64,000 nt of DNA from Butyrivibrio sp. (GTDB lineage Bacteria > Bacillota > Clostridia > Lachnospirales > Lachnospiraceae): NCBI RefSeq assembly GCF_017635265.1, contig NZ_JAGBLU010000146.1:1-64000 (forward strand), in the 5' to 3' direction. Positions 53,325 through 61,078 of this stretch are shown one piece after another. The translations under genes were made by a program, and so were the position numbers. Position 1 is the first letter of the stretch. Each line of letters opens with the position of its first letter. The notes under the pieces are model-generated. The model ran no database searches, was not told where the DNA came from, and saw only the letters and a list, made by a program, of their open reading frames with translations.

Positions 53325-53364
53325 TGAGGATTGCTTCGCAATCCTCATCCGCGCTTTCGCGCGG
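53325..53364. repeat. Two GC-rich hairpins after the solute-binding gene
   Basis: TGAGGATTGC/GCAATCCTCA (53325-53347, loop TTC) and CCGCGC/GCGCGG (53349-53364) stand just before the operon's terminator. They could protect the mRNA 3' end. Confidence 0.6.
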
Positions 53365-53370
53365 TATAAT

Positions 53371-53425
53371 AAAAAGGGCAAATAAATTTATTCATGTAAA
53401 CATGAAAATTTACTTGCCCTTTTTA
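53371..53425. terminator. Bidirectional terminator between the operon and tRNA-Gly
   Basis: A 17-18 bp stem starting AAAAAGGGCAA (53371-53381) and closing TTGCCCTTTTT, with inner TTCATG/CATGAA. A and T tracts on both sides let it end the transporter operon and, on the minus strand, the tRNA. Confidence 0.88.
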
Positions 53426-53442
53426 TTGCATCGCTTGATATA

Positions 53443-53513
53443 AGCAGGATACGGGAATCGAACCCGCCTCCTTAGCTTGGGAAGCTAATATACTACCGAT
53501 GTACTAATCCTGC
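53443..53513 (-). tRNA. tRNA-Gly (anticodon CCC)
   Basis: Minus strand: acceptor stem GCAGGAT/ATCCTGC, D stem GTAC/GTAT, anticodon stem TTAGC/GCTAA with loop TTCCCAA, and T arm with TTCGATT. Length is 71 nt and CCA is not encoded. Confidence 0.95.
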
Positions 53514-53537
53514 ATATTGTTTACCAACAACTATTTT

Positions 53538-53566
53538 AGTTTACTCGTATTAACTGATAATTTCAA
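53538..53566 (-). promoter_or_regulatory. Promoter of tRNA-Gly
   Basis: Minus-strand TTGAAA (53561-53566), 17-base spacer, TAAACT (53538-53543), about 24 bases before the mature tRNA. Confidence 0.7.
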
Positions 53567-53602
53567 GTGGTTAAGCATTATTTTTAGTGATATAATTTTT
53601 TT

Positions 53603-53726
53603 ATAACTGAAAAAGGTATTGTATGGGAGCAAGATACCGTTCGAAGCCTTTTTGTTAAGTTACGGTATCTGCATCCGACCGGAGTAAGTCAGATAATAAA
53701 CTGGCGGTATTGGAGGAGGAAAACAA
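53603..53726 (+). promoter_or_regulatory. Structured mscL leader with competing hairpins
   Basis: After a TATAAT at 53591-53596 (weak -35), the leader has ATACC (53634-53638) able to pair with GGTAT upstream (53615-53619) or, as part of AGATACCGT/ACGGTATCT (53632-53640/53662-53670), downstream. A third CGGTATT lies next to the ribosome binding site (53705-53711). CCTTTTT at 53647 follows the first hairpin. A switch is possible but not shown, and I match it to no known riboswitch. Confidence 0.35.
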
Positions 53727-54209
53727 ATGACAGAGGATATTAAGAAAGTTGCTGGCAAGGGGAAAAGCCTCGCCGGGGAATTCCGCGAATTTATCATGCG
53801 TGGTAATGTATTGGATATGGCAGTCGGTGTTATCATCGGTGGCGCCTTCCAGAAGATCATTACATCACTTGTAGATGACATTATCATGCCTGTAATCAGT
53901 CTTCTGACAGGCGGAATTGATTTCAACAACATGTTTGTAAGCCTTGATGGATCACAGTACGCTACACTTGATGCTGCTAAGGAAGCAGGGGCAGCAACTC
54001 TTAACTATGGAACTTTTATTACAGTAGTCATAAACTTTATACTTATGGCATTTGTAATATTCCTTCTTGTTAAGTTTATGAATTCTGTAAGCAACAAGAT
54101 TAAAAAGGAAGAGGAGCAGGCGCCTGCTACAACGAAGATTTGCCCTCGTTGTAAGAGTGAAATCAACATTGAAGCGACAAGATGCCCACACTGCACATCT
54201 GAGTTATAA
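53727..54209 (+). CDS. mscL: Large-conductance mechanosensitive channel with zinc ribbon
   Basis: A 160-aa homopentameric channel that opens under hypo-osmotic stress. TM1 ([31 protein letters not shown]) and TM2 (~95-115) are typical. A C-terminal zinc ribbon with two CxxC pairs (CPRC, CPHC, residues ~138-156) is added, as often in Clostridia. RBS is GGAGGAGG. Confidence 0.95.
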   Translation: MTEDIKKVAGKGKSLAGEFREFIMRGNVLDMAVGVIIGGAFQKIITSLVDDIIMPVISLLTGGIDFNNMFVSLDGSQYATLDAAKEAGAATLNYGTFITVVINFILMAFVIFLLVKFMNSVSNKIKKEEEQAPATTKICPRCKSEINIEATRCPHCTSEL

Positions 54210-54247
54210 TTTATGTTTGTCTTTTGCTGAAAAATGTAGTATCGTAG

Positions 54248-54284
54248 CCCTTGTACCTTCGAGTATAAGGGTTTACTTTTTTCC
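54248..54284 (+). terminator. Terminator after mscL
   Basis: CCCTTGTAC/GTATAAGGG (54248-54256/54263-54271) with loop CTTCGA, followed by TTTACTTTTTT. Confidence 0.85.
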
Positions 54285-54331
54285 AGGAAAAGAGTAAAGG
54301 CCAATTAAGTAATATTTATAAGGAAAAATAT

Positions 54332-55420
54332 ATGTCTAAGACTAGTTTTAATAAAAAAGCACTGATTGCAATGAGCGGTGGAGTTGATTCATCGGTTGCT
54401 GCATCACTTATGGTAGACAAAGGGTATGACTGCATGGGCTGCACCATGAGACTTTACGAAAATGATATGGTGGGCAAGGATTTATTTGATACATGCTGTA
54501 GCCTTGCCGATACTCAGGATGCAAGGGCTGTTTGTGACAGACTTGGTATAGATTATCAGATATATCATTATGAGGCTGAATTTAGAGAAAATGTAATAGA
54601 ACCCTTTGTTTGCAGTTATGAGAGAGGCGAGACGCCTAACCCATGTATTAGATGCAATAAATATCTTAAGTTTGATATCCTATATCAAAAGGGCAGAGAT
54701 ATGGGCTTTGACTATATTGTGACAGGTCACTATGCCAGAATAGAGGAAAAGGACGGACATTTTTACCTTCTTAAGGCAAAAGATATAAATAAGGATCAGA
54801 GCTATGTTCTTTACGATTTATCGGAAGAGCAGCTTTCTCATACATTCTTTCCTCTTGGTGAATATACCAAGGCAGAAGCGAGAGAAATTGCTGAAGGAAA
54901 AAAGTTTGTAACATCCCATAAAAGCGAAAGTCAGGATATCTGCTTTGTTCCGGATGGCGACTATGCCGCAATGATAAAAAGATACAGGGGGAAGGACTAT
55001 CCTAAGGGCAATTTTGTTGATACAAATGGTAATGTATTAGGTCAGCACAACGGAATTATAGGATATACGATTGGGCAGAGAAGGGGACTTGGAATTCCTG
55101 ACAAGAAGAGGCTTTATGTAACCAAACTTGATGTAAATAAAAACCGGGTTATTCTCGGAGATAATGAAGATTTGTTTAAAAGAGAAGTAAATATCAGAGA
55201 TTTTCACTGGATTACCGGCGAACCACCAAAGGGCGAGTTTAGGTGCAGCGCCAAGATAAGATACAGACATAAGGAGCAGCCGGGAGTATGTATTATAAAG
55301 GATGATGGAAGTGCGGTATTTACCTTTGATGAACCGCAAAGAGCCATAACTCCCGGGCAGTCAGCTGTTTTATATGATGGCGACTATGTTTTGGGCGGTG
55401 GAATAATTTCCAATGAATAA
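54332..55420 (+). CDS. mnmA: tRNA-specific 2-thiouridylase MnmA
   Basis: A 362-aa enzyme adding sulfur to U34 of tRNA-Lys/Glu/Gln. PP-loop MSGGVDSSVAAS is at residues ~14-25, the first catalytic Cys in TPNPCIRCNKYLKF, the second in SQDICFVPDG, and TGHYAR is present. Length is standard. Confidence 0.96.
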   Translation: MSKTSFNKKALIAMSGGVDSSVAASLMVDKGYDCMGCTMRLYENDMVGKDLFDTCCSLADTQDARAVCDRLGIDYQIYHYEAEFRENVIEPFVCSYERGETPNPCIRCNKYLKFDILYQKGRDMGFDYIVTGHYARIEEKDGHFYLLKAKDINKDQSYVLYDLSEEQLSHTFFPLGEYTKAEAREIAEGKKFVTSHKSESQDICFVPDGDYAAMIKRYRGKDYPKGNFVDTNGNVLGQHNGIIGYTIGQRRGLGIPDKKRLYVTKLDVNKNRVILGDNEDLFKREVNIRDFHWITGEPPKGEFRCSAKIRYRHKEQPGVCIIKDDGSAVFTFDEPQRAITPGQSAVLYDGDYVLGGGIISNE

Positions 55421-55446
55421 TGAATAAATTTTATGACAAAAAATAC

Positions 55447-55475
55447 TTACATAATACCTTGGAATCTGTTATAAT
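55447..55475 (+). promoter_or_regulatory. Promoter of the DUF2798 gene
   Basis: TTACAT (55447-55452), 17-base spacer, TATAAT (55470-55475). It leaves an untranslated leader of ~117 bases before ATG 55599. Confidence 0.65.
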
Positions 55476-55598
55476 CTGAACTTGCTGAAAAAATATAATA
55501 GAAGATTTCAAGGTATTATTGGAAACGCACATCCTTTGCCAGATGATAACGAACAACACGGAGGTCTTCCCTATTTAAGAAAGAGAGGAACCCTTTTT

Positions 55599-56099
55599 AT
55601 GTTACCACAGAGCAAATTACAGGATGTGTTTTTTACTGCCTTAATGGCATTTGTCATGGTTTATGCCATGATAGTTTACAACATATCACTAAGTGTAGGA
55701 GGACTTCAGAACTTTGTTTTCCTTGCTGCATTTGGAGAAATTATTATTATGTGGCCTATAGCTGTTGTACTTGAACTTTTATTTGTAGGAAAACTTGCGC
55801 AGATTCTTGCTTTCAGGTTTGTAACTCCGGGTAAAGATCCTATGATTATGATGATACTTGCAATTTCATCAATGTCTGTTTGCCTTATGTGCCCACTTAT
55901 GAGTCTTGCAGCTACAATTCTTTTTAAGAATGCAGGAAGTGAATTTGTAAGTGTATGGCTTCAGACTACAGCTTTTAATTTCCCAATGGCGCTTTGCTGG
56001 CAGATTTTCTTTGCAGGACCATTTGTAAGAAATGTATTTGGATTTATTATGAAGACATTTTTTAAGGACAATATTAAAAAAGCTCAAAAGGCAGCTTAA
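55599..56099 (+). CDS. DUF2798 family membrane protein
   Basis: About 166 aa with four hydrophobic spans; the paired pattern KLQDVFFTALMAFVMVYAMI...PIAVVLELLFVGKLAQILAF fits DUF2798. ATG 55599 was chosen behind AGAGAGGA; the open frame extends upstream to 55482, but that part coincides with the predicted transcription start and lacks a Shine-Dalgarno. Function unknown. Confidence 0.8.
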   Translation: MLPQSKLQDVFFTALMAFVMVYAMIVYNISLSVGGLQNFVFLAAFGEIIIMWPIAVVLELLFVGKLAQILAFRFVTPGKDPMIMMILAISSMSVCLMCPLMSLAATILFKNAGSEFVSVWLQTTAFNFPMALCWQIFFAGPFVRNVFGFIMKTFFKDNIKKAQKAA

Positions 56100-56130
56100 T
56101 ATTTCCGGTACAACGAAAATAATTATCAAT

Positions 56131-56216
56131 GATGCATCGGGTATTTATTATCCGGTGCATCAGTAGTAAAAATATCCTCCCTATAGTTTTTAGGCTATAA
56201 GGAGGATATTTTTTAT
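56131..56216. terminator. Bidirectional terminator between DUF2798 and LacI genes
   Basis: A first hairpin GATGCATCGG...CCGGTGCATC (56131-56161) is followed by AAATATCCTCC/GGAGGATATTT (56169-56211) with T tracts on both strands. Confidence 0.88.
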
Positions 56217-56219
56217 TTA

Positions 56220-57242
56220 TTATAGTTTTGTGGAACCTCTTTCAATAAGTTCACCGGAAAAAATAGTTTTTTGTGGCATTTCACTTTGTGAAAGAGTTCC
56301 GATAAGGGTCTTAACAAGTTGTATGCACATATCTTCAAGACGATTGTCGATAGAAGAAATTGGCGGCTCGGAACAATGTGTCAGAATTGAATTATTATAG
56401 CCAATGATCTGAAGCTCACTTGGAACCTTAATCTTGTTGGCTCTTGCAAAATTCATGGCTCCGACAGCAAGAAAATCATCGCTTGCTATTATTCCGTCAA
56501 ATTTTACGCCTTTATTATAAAGCTTATCGATAAAATTCTTAACACCGTCTATATCTTCGTTGGATCCTTTGAAACACTGAAGCAGCTCTTTTTTTACCGG
56601 GATATCATGAGATAGAAGAGCATTCTGATATCCTGCCAGTTTTTTCAAACCTGAATATGAATTGCTGTTGTAAAGATACAAAATATTTTTAAGTCCTGCA
56701 TTAAGCATCTTTTCTGTAGCATCCTGAGTAGCTTTGTGATCATCACATAAGGTACAATACACATTATTGCAGTCATAATCGGCATTGAGCAGCATAATGG
56801 GAACAGAAGCGGCAGCTTCGTTCACATACTGGTTGTCCTCAGGATTATTCATGATAAAGTTTGATCCGACCATTACGACACTGTCAACATGCTGTGAAAG
56901 TAGGAGATTGAGAGAATCTTTTCTTGAATCCATCTCATATCCTGTACAGCAAAGAACAGAATTATAACCGTTTTCTCTAAGGTTCTGTTCAATATAGTAT
57001 AAAGCTTTGGCCAAATAAAGGTCTGAAGCATCTGCACAGAGAATACCGATAGTCTTCATTGAGTTAAGGCCAAGACCTCTTGCAAATGCATTGGGCTTAT
57101 AACCATATTGTTCAATTATATCCATGACCTTTTTTCGGGTTTTCGGTTTAACATTGGTGCTTCCATTTAAAACTCTAGAAACGGTAGCAATAGATACACC
57201 GGCCTTTTTGGATATGTCATAAATAGTCATCTGGTTACTCAT
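56220..57242 (-). CDS. LacI family regulator of hexuronate genes
   Basis: A 340-aa regulator. The N-terminal HTH MTIYDISKKAGVSIATVSRVLNGSTNVKPKTRKKV is intact with a hinge helix, followed by a periplasmic-binding-like effector domain. It lies 6 bases after uxaC on the same strand. TGTAAGNGCTTACA-type palindromes occur at uxaC, uxaA, uxaB and the nearby transporter, fitting a LacI-type repressor relieved by an uronate intermediate. CcpA-like identity is unlikely because effector-domain Hpr contacts were not recognised. Confidence 0.88.
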   Translation of the reverse strand: MSNQMTIYDISKKAGVSIATVSRVLNGSTNVKPKTRKKVMDIIEQYGYKPNAFARGLGLNSMKTIGILCADASDLYLAKALYYIEQNLRENGYNSVLCCTGYEMDSRKDSLNLLLSQHVDSVVMVGSNFIMNNPEDNQYVNEAAASVPIMLLNADYDCNNVYCTLCDDHKATQDATEKMLNAGLKNILYLYNSNSYSGLKKLAGYQNALLSHDIPVKKELLQCFKGSNEDIDGVKNFIDKLYNKGVKFDGIIASDDFLAVGAMNFARANKIKVPSELQIIGYNNSILTHCSEPPISSIDNRLEDMCIQLVKTLIGTLSQSEMPQKTIFSGELIERGSTKL

Positions 57243-57248
57243 AAAAGT

Positions 57249-58667
57249 TTATCTCGTTTCTAATGGAAATTTGAAATATCTTACAGCGTTGTTGTAGGAG
57301 ATATCAGCAGCAATCTCGCCAAGAATATCAAGATCTGATTCCGGATATTCACCGTTCTCAACAAGGCTTCCAAGATAATTGCAAAGTATTCTGCGGAAAT
57401 AATCATGTCTTGTGTAGGAAGTAAAGCTTCTTGAATCTGTAAGCATTCCAACGAAACCGGAAAGATTTCCTGACTCTGCAACTGATTCAAGCTGCTGCTC
57501 CATACCAAGCTTTGTATCGTTAAACCACCAAGCGCGTCCCTGCTGAATTTTGGCAACAACAGGACCTTCATTAAATGCATTAAGAGTAGTGTTGATGATT
57601 TTGTTATCACTTGGGTTGAGACTGTAAAGAATAGTCTTTGGAAGAGAGTTCTTTACATGAAGAGCATTGAGGAAATCAGCAAGCTCGCCCATTGGATAAT
57701 ATGCGCCGATAGTATCAAAGCCTGTATCAGGTCCAAGCTTTTCATACATTGGAGTGTTGTTGTCACGTTTACATCCGAAATGGAGCTGCATTACCCAGCC
57801 GCGCTTTGCAATTTCTTCGCCTTCAAAGAGCATAAATGCTGTCTCGAATTTAAGGCTTTCTTCGTAAGATATCTCTTCGCCGCGAAGTCTCTTGGCAAAA
57901 ATAGCCTCAATTTCTTCATCGGAAGCAGGTCTGTACATAACATATTCGAGAGCGTGGTCTGTTACGTTGCATCCTTTTGAAGCAAAGTAGTCAAGTCTTA
58001 CTCTTAAAGCATCCTTGAGAGCTTTGAAAGAATCAACCTTTACACCGCTTACTTCTGAAAGCTTACTAATATAATCTGTGAATTCAGGCTTTGTAATATT
58101 TTTTGCTTTATCAGGTCTCCATGCAGGAAGTACCTTAACATCAAAGGAAGAGTCCTCTTTAATCTTGTCGTGCCACTCAAGTGTATCGATAGGATCATCT
58201 GTTGTGCAGATCAAAGTAACGTTAGACATCTTGATGAGCTTTCTTACGCTCATATCAGGAGATTGAAGAACTTTGTTGCAAAGATCGTAAACTTCCTCGG
58301 CTGTTTTTTCATTAAGAACACCGTTATATCCGAAATATTTTCTGAGTTCAAGGTGTGCCCAATGATAGAGTGGGTTACCTACGGCCTTACCAAGGCACTT
58401 TGCAAACATAAGGAATTTATCTTTATCGGAAGCATCACCTGTCATGTATTTTTCGTCTACACCAAATGCACGCATAAGACGCCATTTGTAATGATCTCCG
58501 CCGAGCCATACCTGTGTTATTGTCTCAAAGTGACGATCTTCGGCAATTTCCTTTGGACTAATATGACAGTGATAGTCAAGTATTGGCATATTCTCAGCAT
58601 ACTCATGATAGAGTTTTTTTGCCGGTTCAGATTGTAAAAGAAAATCTTTATCCATAAATTTCTTCAT
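57249..58667 (-). CDS. uxaC: Glucuronate/galacturonate isomerase
   Basis: About 472 aa, amidohydrolase-fold isomerase converting galacturonate to tagaturonate and glucuronate to fructuronate. The metal-binding DYHCHISPKEIAEDRHF is near residue 35, and the WAHLELRKYFG and TDSRSFTSYTRHDYFRRILC blocks are present. ATG 58667 was chosen because GGAGGA lies 7 bases upstream; the open frame continues further 5'. Confidence 0.95.
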   Translation of the reverse strand: MKKFMDKDFLLQSEPAKKLYHEYAENMPILDYHCHISPKEIAEDRHFETITQVWLGGDHYKWRLMRAFGVDEKYMTGDASDKDKFLMFAKCLGKAVGNPLYHWAHLELRKYFGYNGVLNEKTAEEVYDLCNKVLQSPDMSVRKLIKMSNVTLICTTDDPIDTLEWHDKIKEDSSFDVKVLPAWRPDKAKNITKPEFTDYISKLSEVSGVKVDSFKALKDALRVRLDYFASKGCNVTDHALEYVMYRPASDEEIEAIFAKRLRGEEISYEESLKFETAFMLFEGEEIAKRGWVMQLHFGCKRDNNTPMYEKLGPDTGFDTIGAYYPMGELADFLNALHVKNSLPKTILYSLNPSDNKIINTTLNAFNEGPVVAKIQQGRAWWFNDTKLGMEQQLESVAESGNLSGFVGMLTDSRSFTSYTRHDYFRRILCNYLGSLVENGEYPESDLDILGEIAADISYNNAVRYFKFPLETR

Positions 58668-58708
58668 TTCATATTCCTCCATGTATAATTTGTTTTTTTG
58701 AAAAAAAC

Positions 58709-58724
58709 ATGTAAGCATTTACAT
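58709..58724. promoter_or_regulatory. LacI-family operator of uxaC
   Basis: ATGTAAGCATTTACAT, palindromic, just downstream of the predicted uxaC start of transcription. Confidence 0.75.
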
Positions 58725-58735
58725 AATCAAAATTT

Positions 58736-58764
58736 ATTATACAAGAGGGCTATTTTAAATACAA
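58736..58764 (-). promoter_or_regulatory. uxaC promoter
   Basis: Minus-strand TTGTAT (58759-58764), 17-base spacer, TATAAT (58736-58741). Confidence 0.7.
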
Positions 58765-58820
58765 TAGAAAAAAAGGCATAAATTTACTTACCGTTTATAG
58801 GTAAAAACGGCAAAAAGCAG

Positions 58821-58849
58821 TTGACCAAATCAAATATTGCAGATATGAT
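58821..58849 (+). promoter_or_regulatory. uxaA promoter
   Basis: TTGACC (58821-58826), 17-base spacer, TATGAT (58844-58849). Confidence 0.75.
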
Positions 58850-58862
58850 TTATTTAAATGAT

Positions 58863-58878
58863 ATGAAAGAGCTTACAT
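58863..58878. promoter_or_regulatory. LacI-family operator of uxaA
   Basis: ATGAAAGAGCTTACAT, one degenerate and one perfect half-site, immediately after the predicted uxaA transcription start. Confidence 0.7.
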
Positions 58879-58907
58879 CTGCATAAAAACAGAGAAAGGG
58901 TAGGATT

Positions 58908-60410
58908 ATGAGCAATTTTTTAAAGATTCATCCACAGGACAATGTTGTTGTTTGTCTTGAGCCTATGGCTAAGGGTCAGACTATAAGCTTGTCAGATAGT
59001 GAAAGCGTTGTGCTTGTGCAGGATGTACCTGCCGGACACAAGGTTGCAATTAAAGATATAGGAAATGGAGACAATATCATCAAATACGGCTATGCCATAG
59101 GGCATGCAACAGAGGCCATTTCTAAGGGAATGTGGGTTCATACACATGATGTTAAAACCAATCTTGAAGGCATTCTTGAGTATAAGTATGAACCTGATAA
59201 GGACTATCTTGAAAAAAGAAAATCCATGGTGGGGTCAAAAAAGGCTTCATTTAAGGGCTTTGTAAGAGAAAACGGCAAAGTCGGCATCAGAAACGAGGTT
59301 TGGATTATCCCGACTGTTGGATGTGTTAACAACATAGCTACAAAGCTTGCAGAAAAGGCTAACGCTTATGTTAAGGGTAGTGTTGATGAAGTTGTTGCTT
59401 TTACACATAACTACGGATGTTCACAGACAGGTGATGATCAGGAACATACAAGGGTAATATTATCCGACCTCATAAATCATCCAAACGCCGGCGGAGTGCT
59501 TGTTTTAGGGCTTGGCTGTGAGAACAGTAATATTGATGTTTTAAAGCCGTATATTGGAGAGGTTAATGAAAAAAGAGTAAAGTTCCTTGTCTGCCAGCAG
59601 TCTTCTGATGAAATGGAAGATGGATTATCACTTTTAAAAGAGATAATTGATGAGGTAAGTACTGATGAAAGAGAAGAAGTTGATGCTTCAAAACTCATAA
59701 TCGGTCTTAAATGCGGCGGAAGTGACGGTTTCTCCGGTATAACAGCCAATCCGCTTGTCGGTAGAATTTCCGACAGAATAATTGAGTGCGGCGGAACTTC
59801 AATACTTACAGAGGTTCCTGAAATGTTTGGCGCTGAGACAATTCTTATGAACAGATGCGTTTCAGAAGAAAAGTTTAATGATACGGTCAATATGATAAAC
59901 GGATTCAAAGACTACTTTACCAGGCAGGGTGAGCCTATTTATGAGAATCCGTCCCCCGGAAATAAGGCCGGCGGAATCACAACTCTTGAAGATAAATCTC
60001 TTGGATGCACTCAGAAATCCGGTGATTTCCCGGTTATGAATGTACTCGAATACGGAGAAAAAACCGATGTTACAGGACTTAACCTTCTTTGCGCTCCGGG
60101 TAATGATCTTTGCGCGGCTACTGCATTGGCTTCTTCCGGTGCTCAGATTGTTCTTTTCACTACAGGAAGAGGAACGCCGTTTGCATGTCCTGTACCTACT
60201 ATGAAGATAGCGAGTAACAATACTATTGCAGATAAAAAGAGTAATTGGATAGATTTTAGAGCCGGACAGATCCTTGAAGGCAGAAGTTTTGAAGAGCTTA
60301 CGGACGAACTTTTTGAAAAGATACTAAGGACTGCATCGGGTGAGAAGCTTAAGAGTGAAGAAGCGGGCTTCCATGACATGGCTATTTGGAAAAGAGGTGT
60401 GACTCTTTAA
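58908..60410 (+). CDS. uxaA: Altronate dehydratase
   Basis: A 500-aa iron-dependent dehydratase making 2-keto-3-deoxygluconate from altronate. It fuses the N-terminal SAF domain (~10-95) to the UxaA catalytic part; VAFTHNYGCSQTGDDQEHTR, LGLGCENS, LKCGGSDGFSGITANP and the terminal GRGTPFACPVPTMKIASN blocks are complete. RBS is GAAAGGG. Confidence 0.95.
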   Translation: MSNFLKIHPQDNVVVCLEPMAKGQTISLSDSESVVLVQDVPAGHKVAIKDIGNGDNIIKYGYAIGHATEAISKGMWVHTHDVKTNLEGILEYKYEPDKDYLEKRKSMVGSKKASFKGFVRENGKVGIRNEVWIIPTVGCVNNIATKLAEKANAYVKGSVDEVVAFTHNYGCSQTGDDQEHTRVILSDLINHPNAGGVLVLGLGCENSNIDVLKPYIGEVNEKRVKFLVCQQSSDEMEDGLSLLKEIIDEVSTDEREEVDASKLIIGLKCGGSDGFSGITANPLVGRISDRIIECGGTSILTEVPEMFGAETILMNRCVSEEKFNDTVNMINGFKDYFTRQGEPIYENPSPGNKAGGITTLEDKSLGCTQKSGDFPVMNVLEYGEKTDVTGLNLLCAPGNDLCAATALASSGAQIVLFTTGRGTPFACPVPTMKIASNNTIADKKSNWIDFRAGQILEGRSFEELTDELFEKILRTASGEKLKSEEAGFHDMAIWKRGVTL

Positions 60411-60414
60411 AACT

Positions 60415-60787
60415 ATGGCGGGGACTATTTTTGACAATATTTATTTTCATAATGTAGTTGAGCTGAAAAAAACAGACAGGGGATATATACCTTACAGAAT
60501 GCCTGAAAATGTCAGAAAAAATGGCTAATGACGGAGTATTTAACAACAGATACGGGTTTGCAACTTCTATCTTTAAGGTTAATTATGACGATGAGACCCG
60601 GACAAAGAAATTTAGAGAAATAGTGAAAAAATATGCCCAAAAGAGGCTGATTTTTACAGACGGAACGGAGCTGATGGGCAATGAAACCTATGTTTCGGCC
60701 GATTGTACCCATCCCAGCCACGAAGGTTTGGAAATGATTGCCGATAACTGGAGTAATGTTATGAAAAATGCGCTTTGTAACGGATGA
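60415..60787 (+). pseudogene. Decayed SGNH/GDSL hydrolase (esterase) remnant
   Basis: Two pieces of one SGNH-type gene remain. A 37-codon frame (60415-60528) starts like the N-terminus of these enzymes (FDNIYFHNVVELKKTDRGY, then YRMPENVRKNG). A second frame, up to 60787, holds the C-terminal part (FREIVKKYAQKRLIFTDGTEL, then VSADCTHPSHEGLEMIADNW) with the Asp-x-x-His block. The middle, including the GDSL serine region, is missing and the frames differ, so the gene is dead. An esterase would fit pectin deacetylation beside uronate genes. Confidence 0.7.
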
Positions 60788-60896
60788 AAAAATACTAATC
60801 TTTTAGATTTTTATTATTTCATTGCGTTTGTGCAATTTTCACAATCGTTTTTAGAAATAAAAAAGAGTTAAACGTTTTTATTGGAAAAAATAGACA

Positions 60897-60910
60897 TGTA
60901 AGCACTTACG
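60897..60910. promoter_or_regulatory. Distal LacI-family operator-like site upstream of the transporter
   Basis: TGTAAGCACTTACG, near-palindrome, ~75 bases before the -35. It could support DNA looping with the proximal site. Confidence 0.65.
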
Positions 60911-60980
60911 CAAATACAGAAAAAATGGTGCTTTAAAGAAAAAGTGTACAACTACGTCTTAAATTCAGCATATTTCATGC

Positions 60981-61009
60981 TTGAAAAGGTTTTCAGTACA
61001 TGATAAAGT
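60981..61009 (+). promoter_or_regulatory. Promoter of the uronide transporter
   Basis: TTGAAA (60981-60986), 17-base spacer, TAAAGT (61004-61009). Confidence 0.65.
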
Positions 61010-61024
61010 ACATATAAAGGTAAG

Positions 61025-61038
61025 TGAAAACGCTTACA
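61025..61038. promoter_or_regulatory. Proximal LacI-family operator of the transporter
   Basis: TGAAAACGCTTACA, just downstream of the predicted transcription start. Confidence 0.7.
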
Positions 61039-61078
61039 TTTTTGTAAACACACAATCTATATGGGAGGAAACATTTAG

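Larger units (their letters stand above)
60788..61078. other. AT-rich regulatory gap before the transporter
   Basis: This 291-base gap holds two operator-like sites and the transporter promoter listed separately. I see no further gene or RNA in it. Confidence 0.6.
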
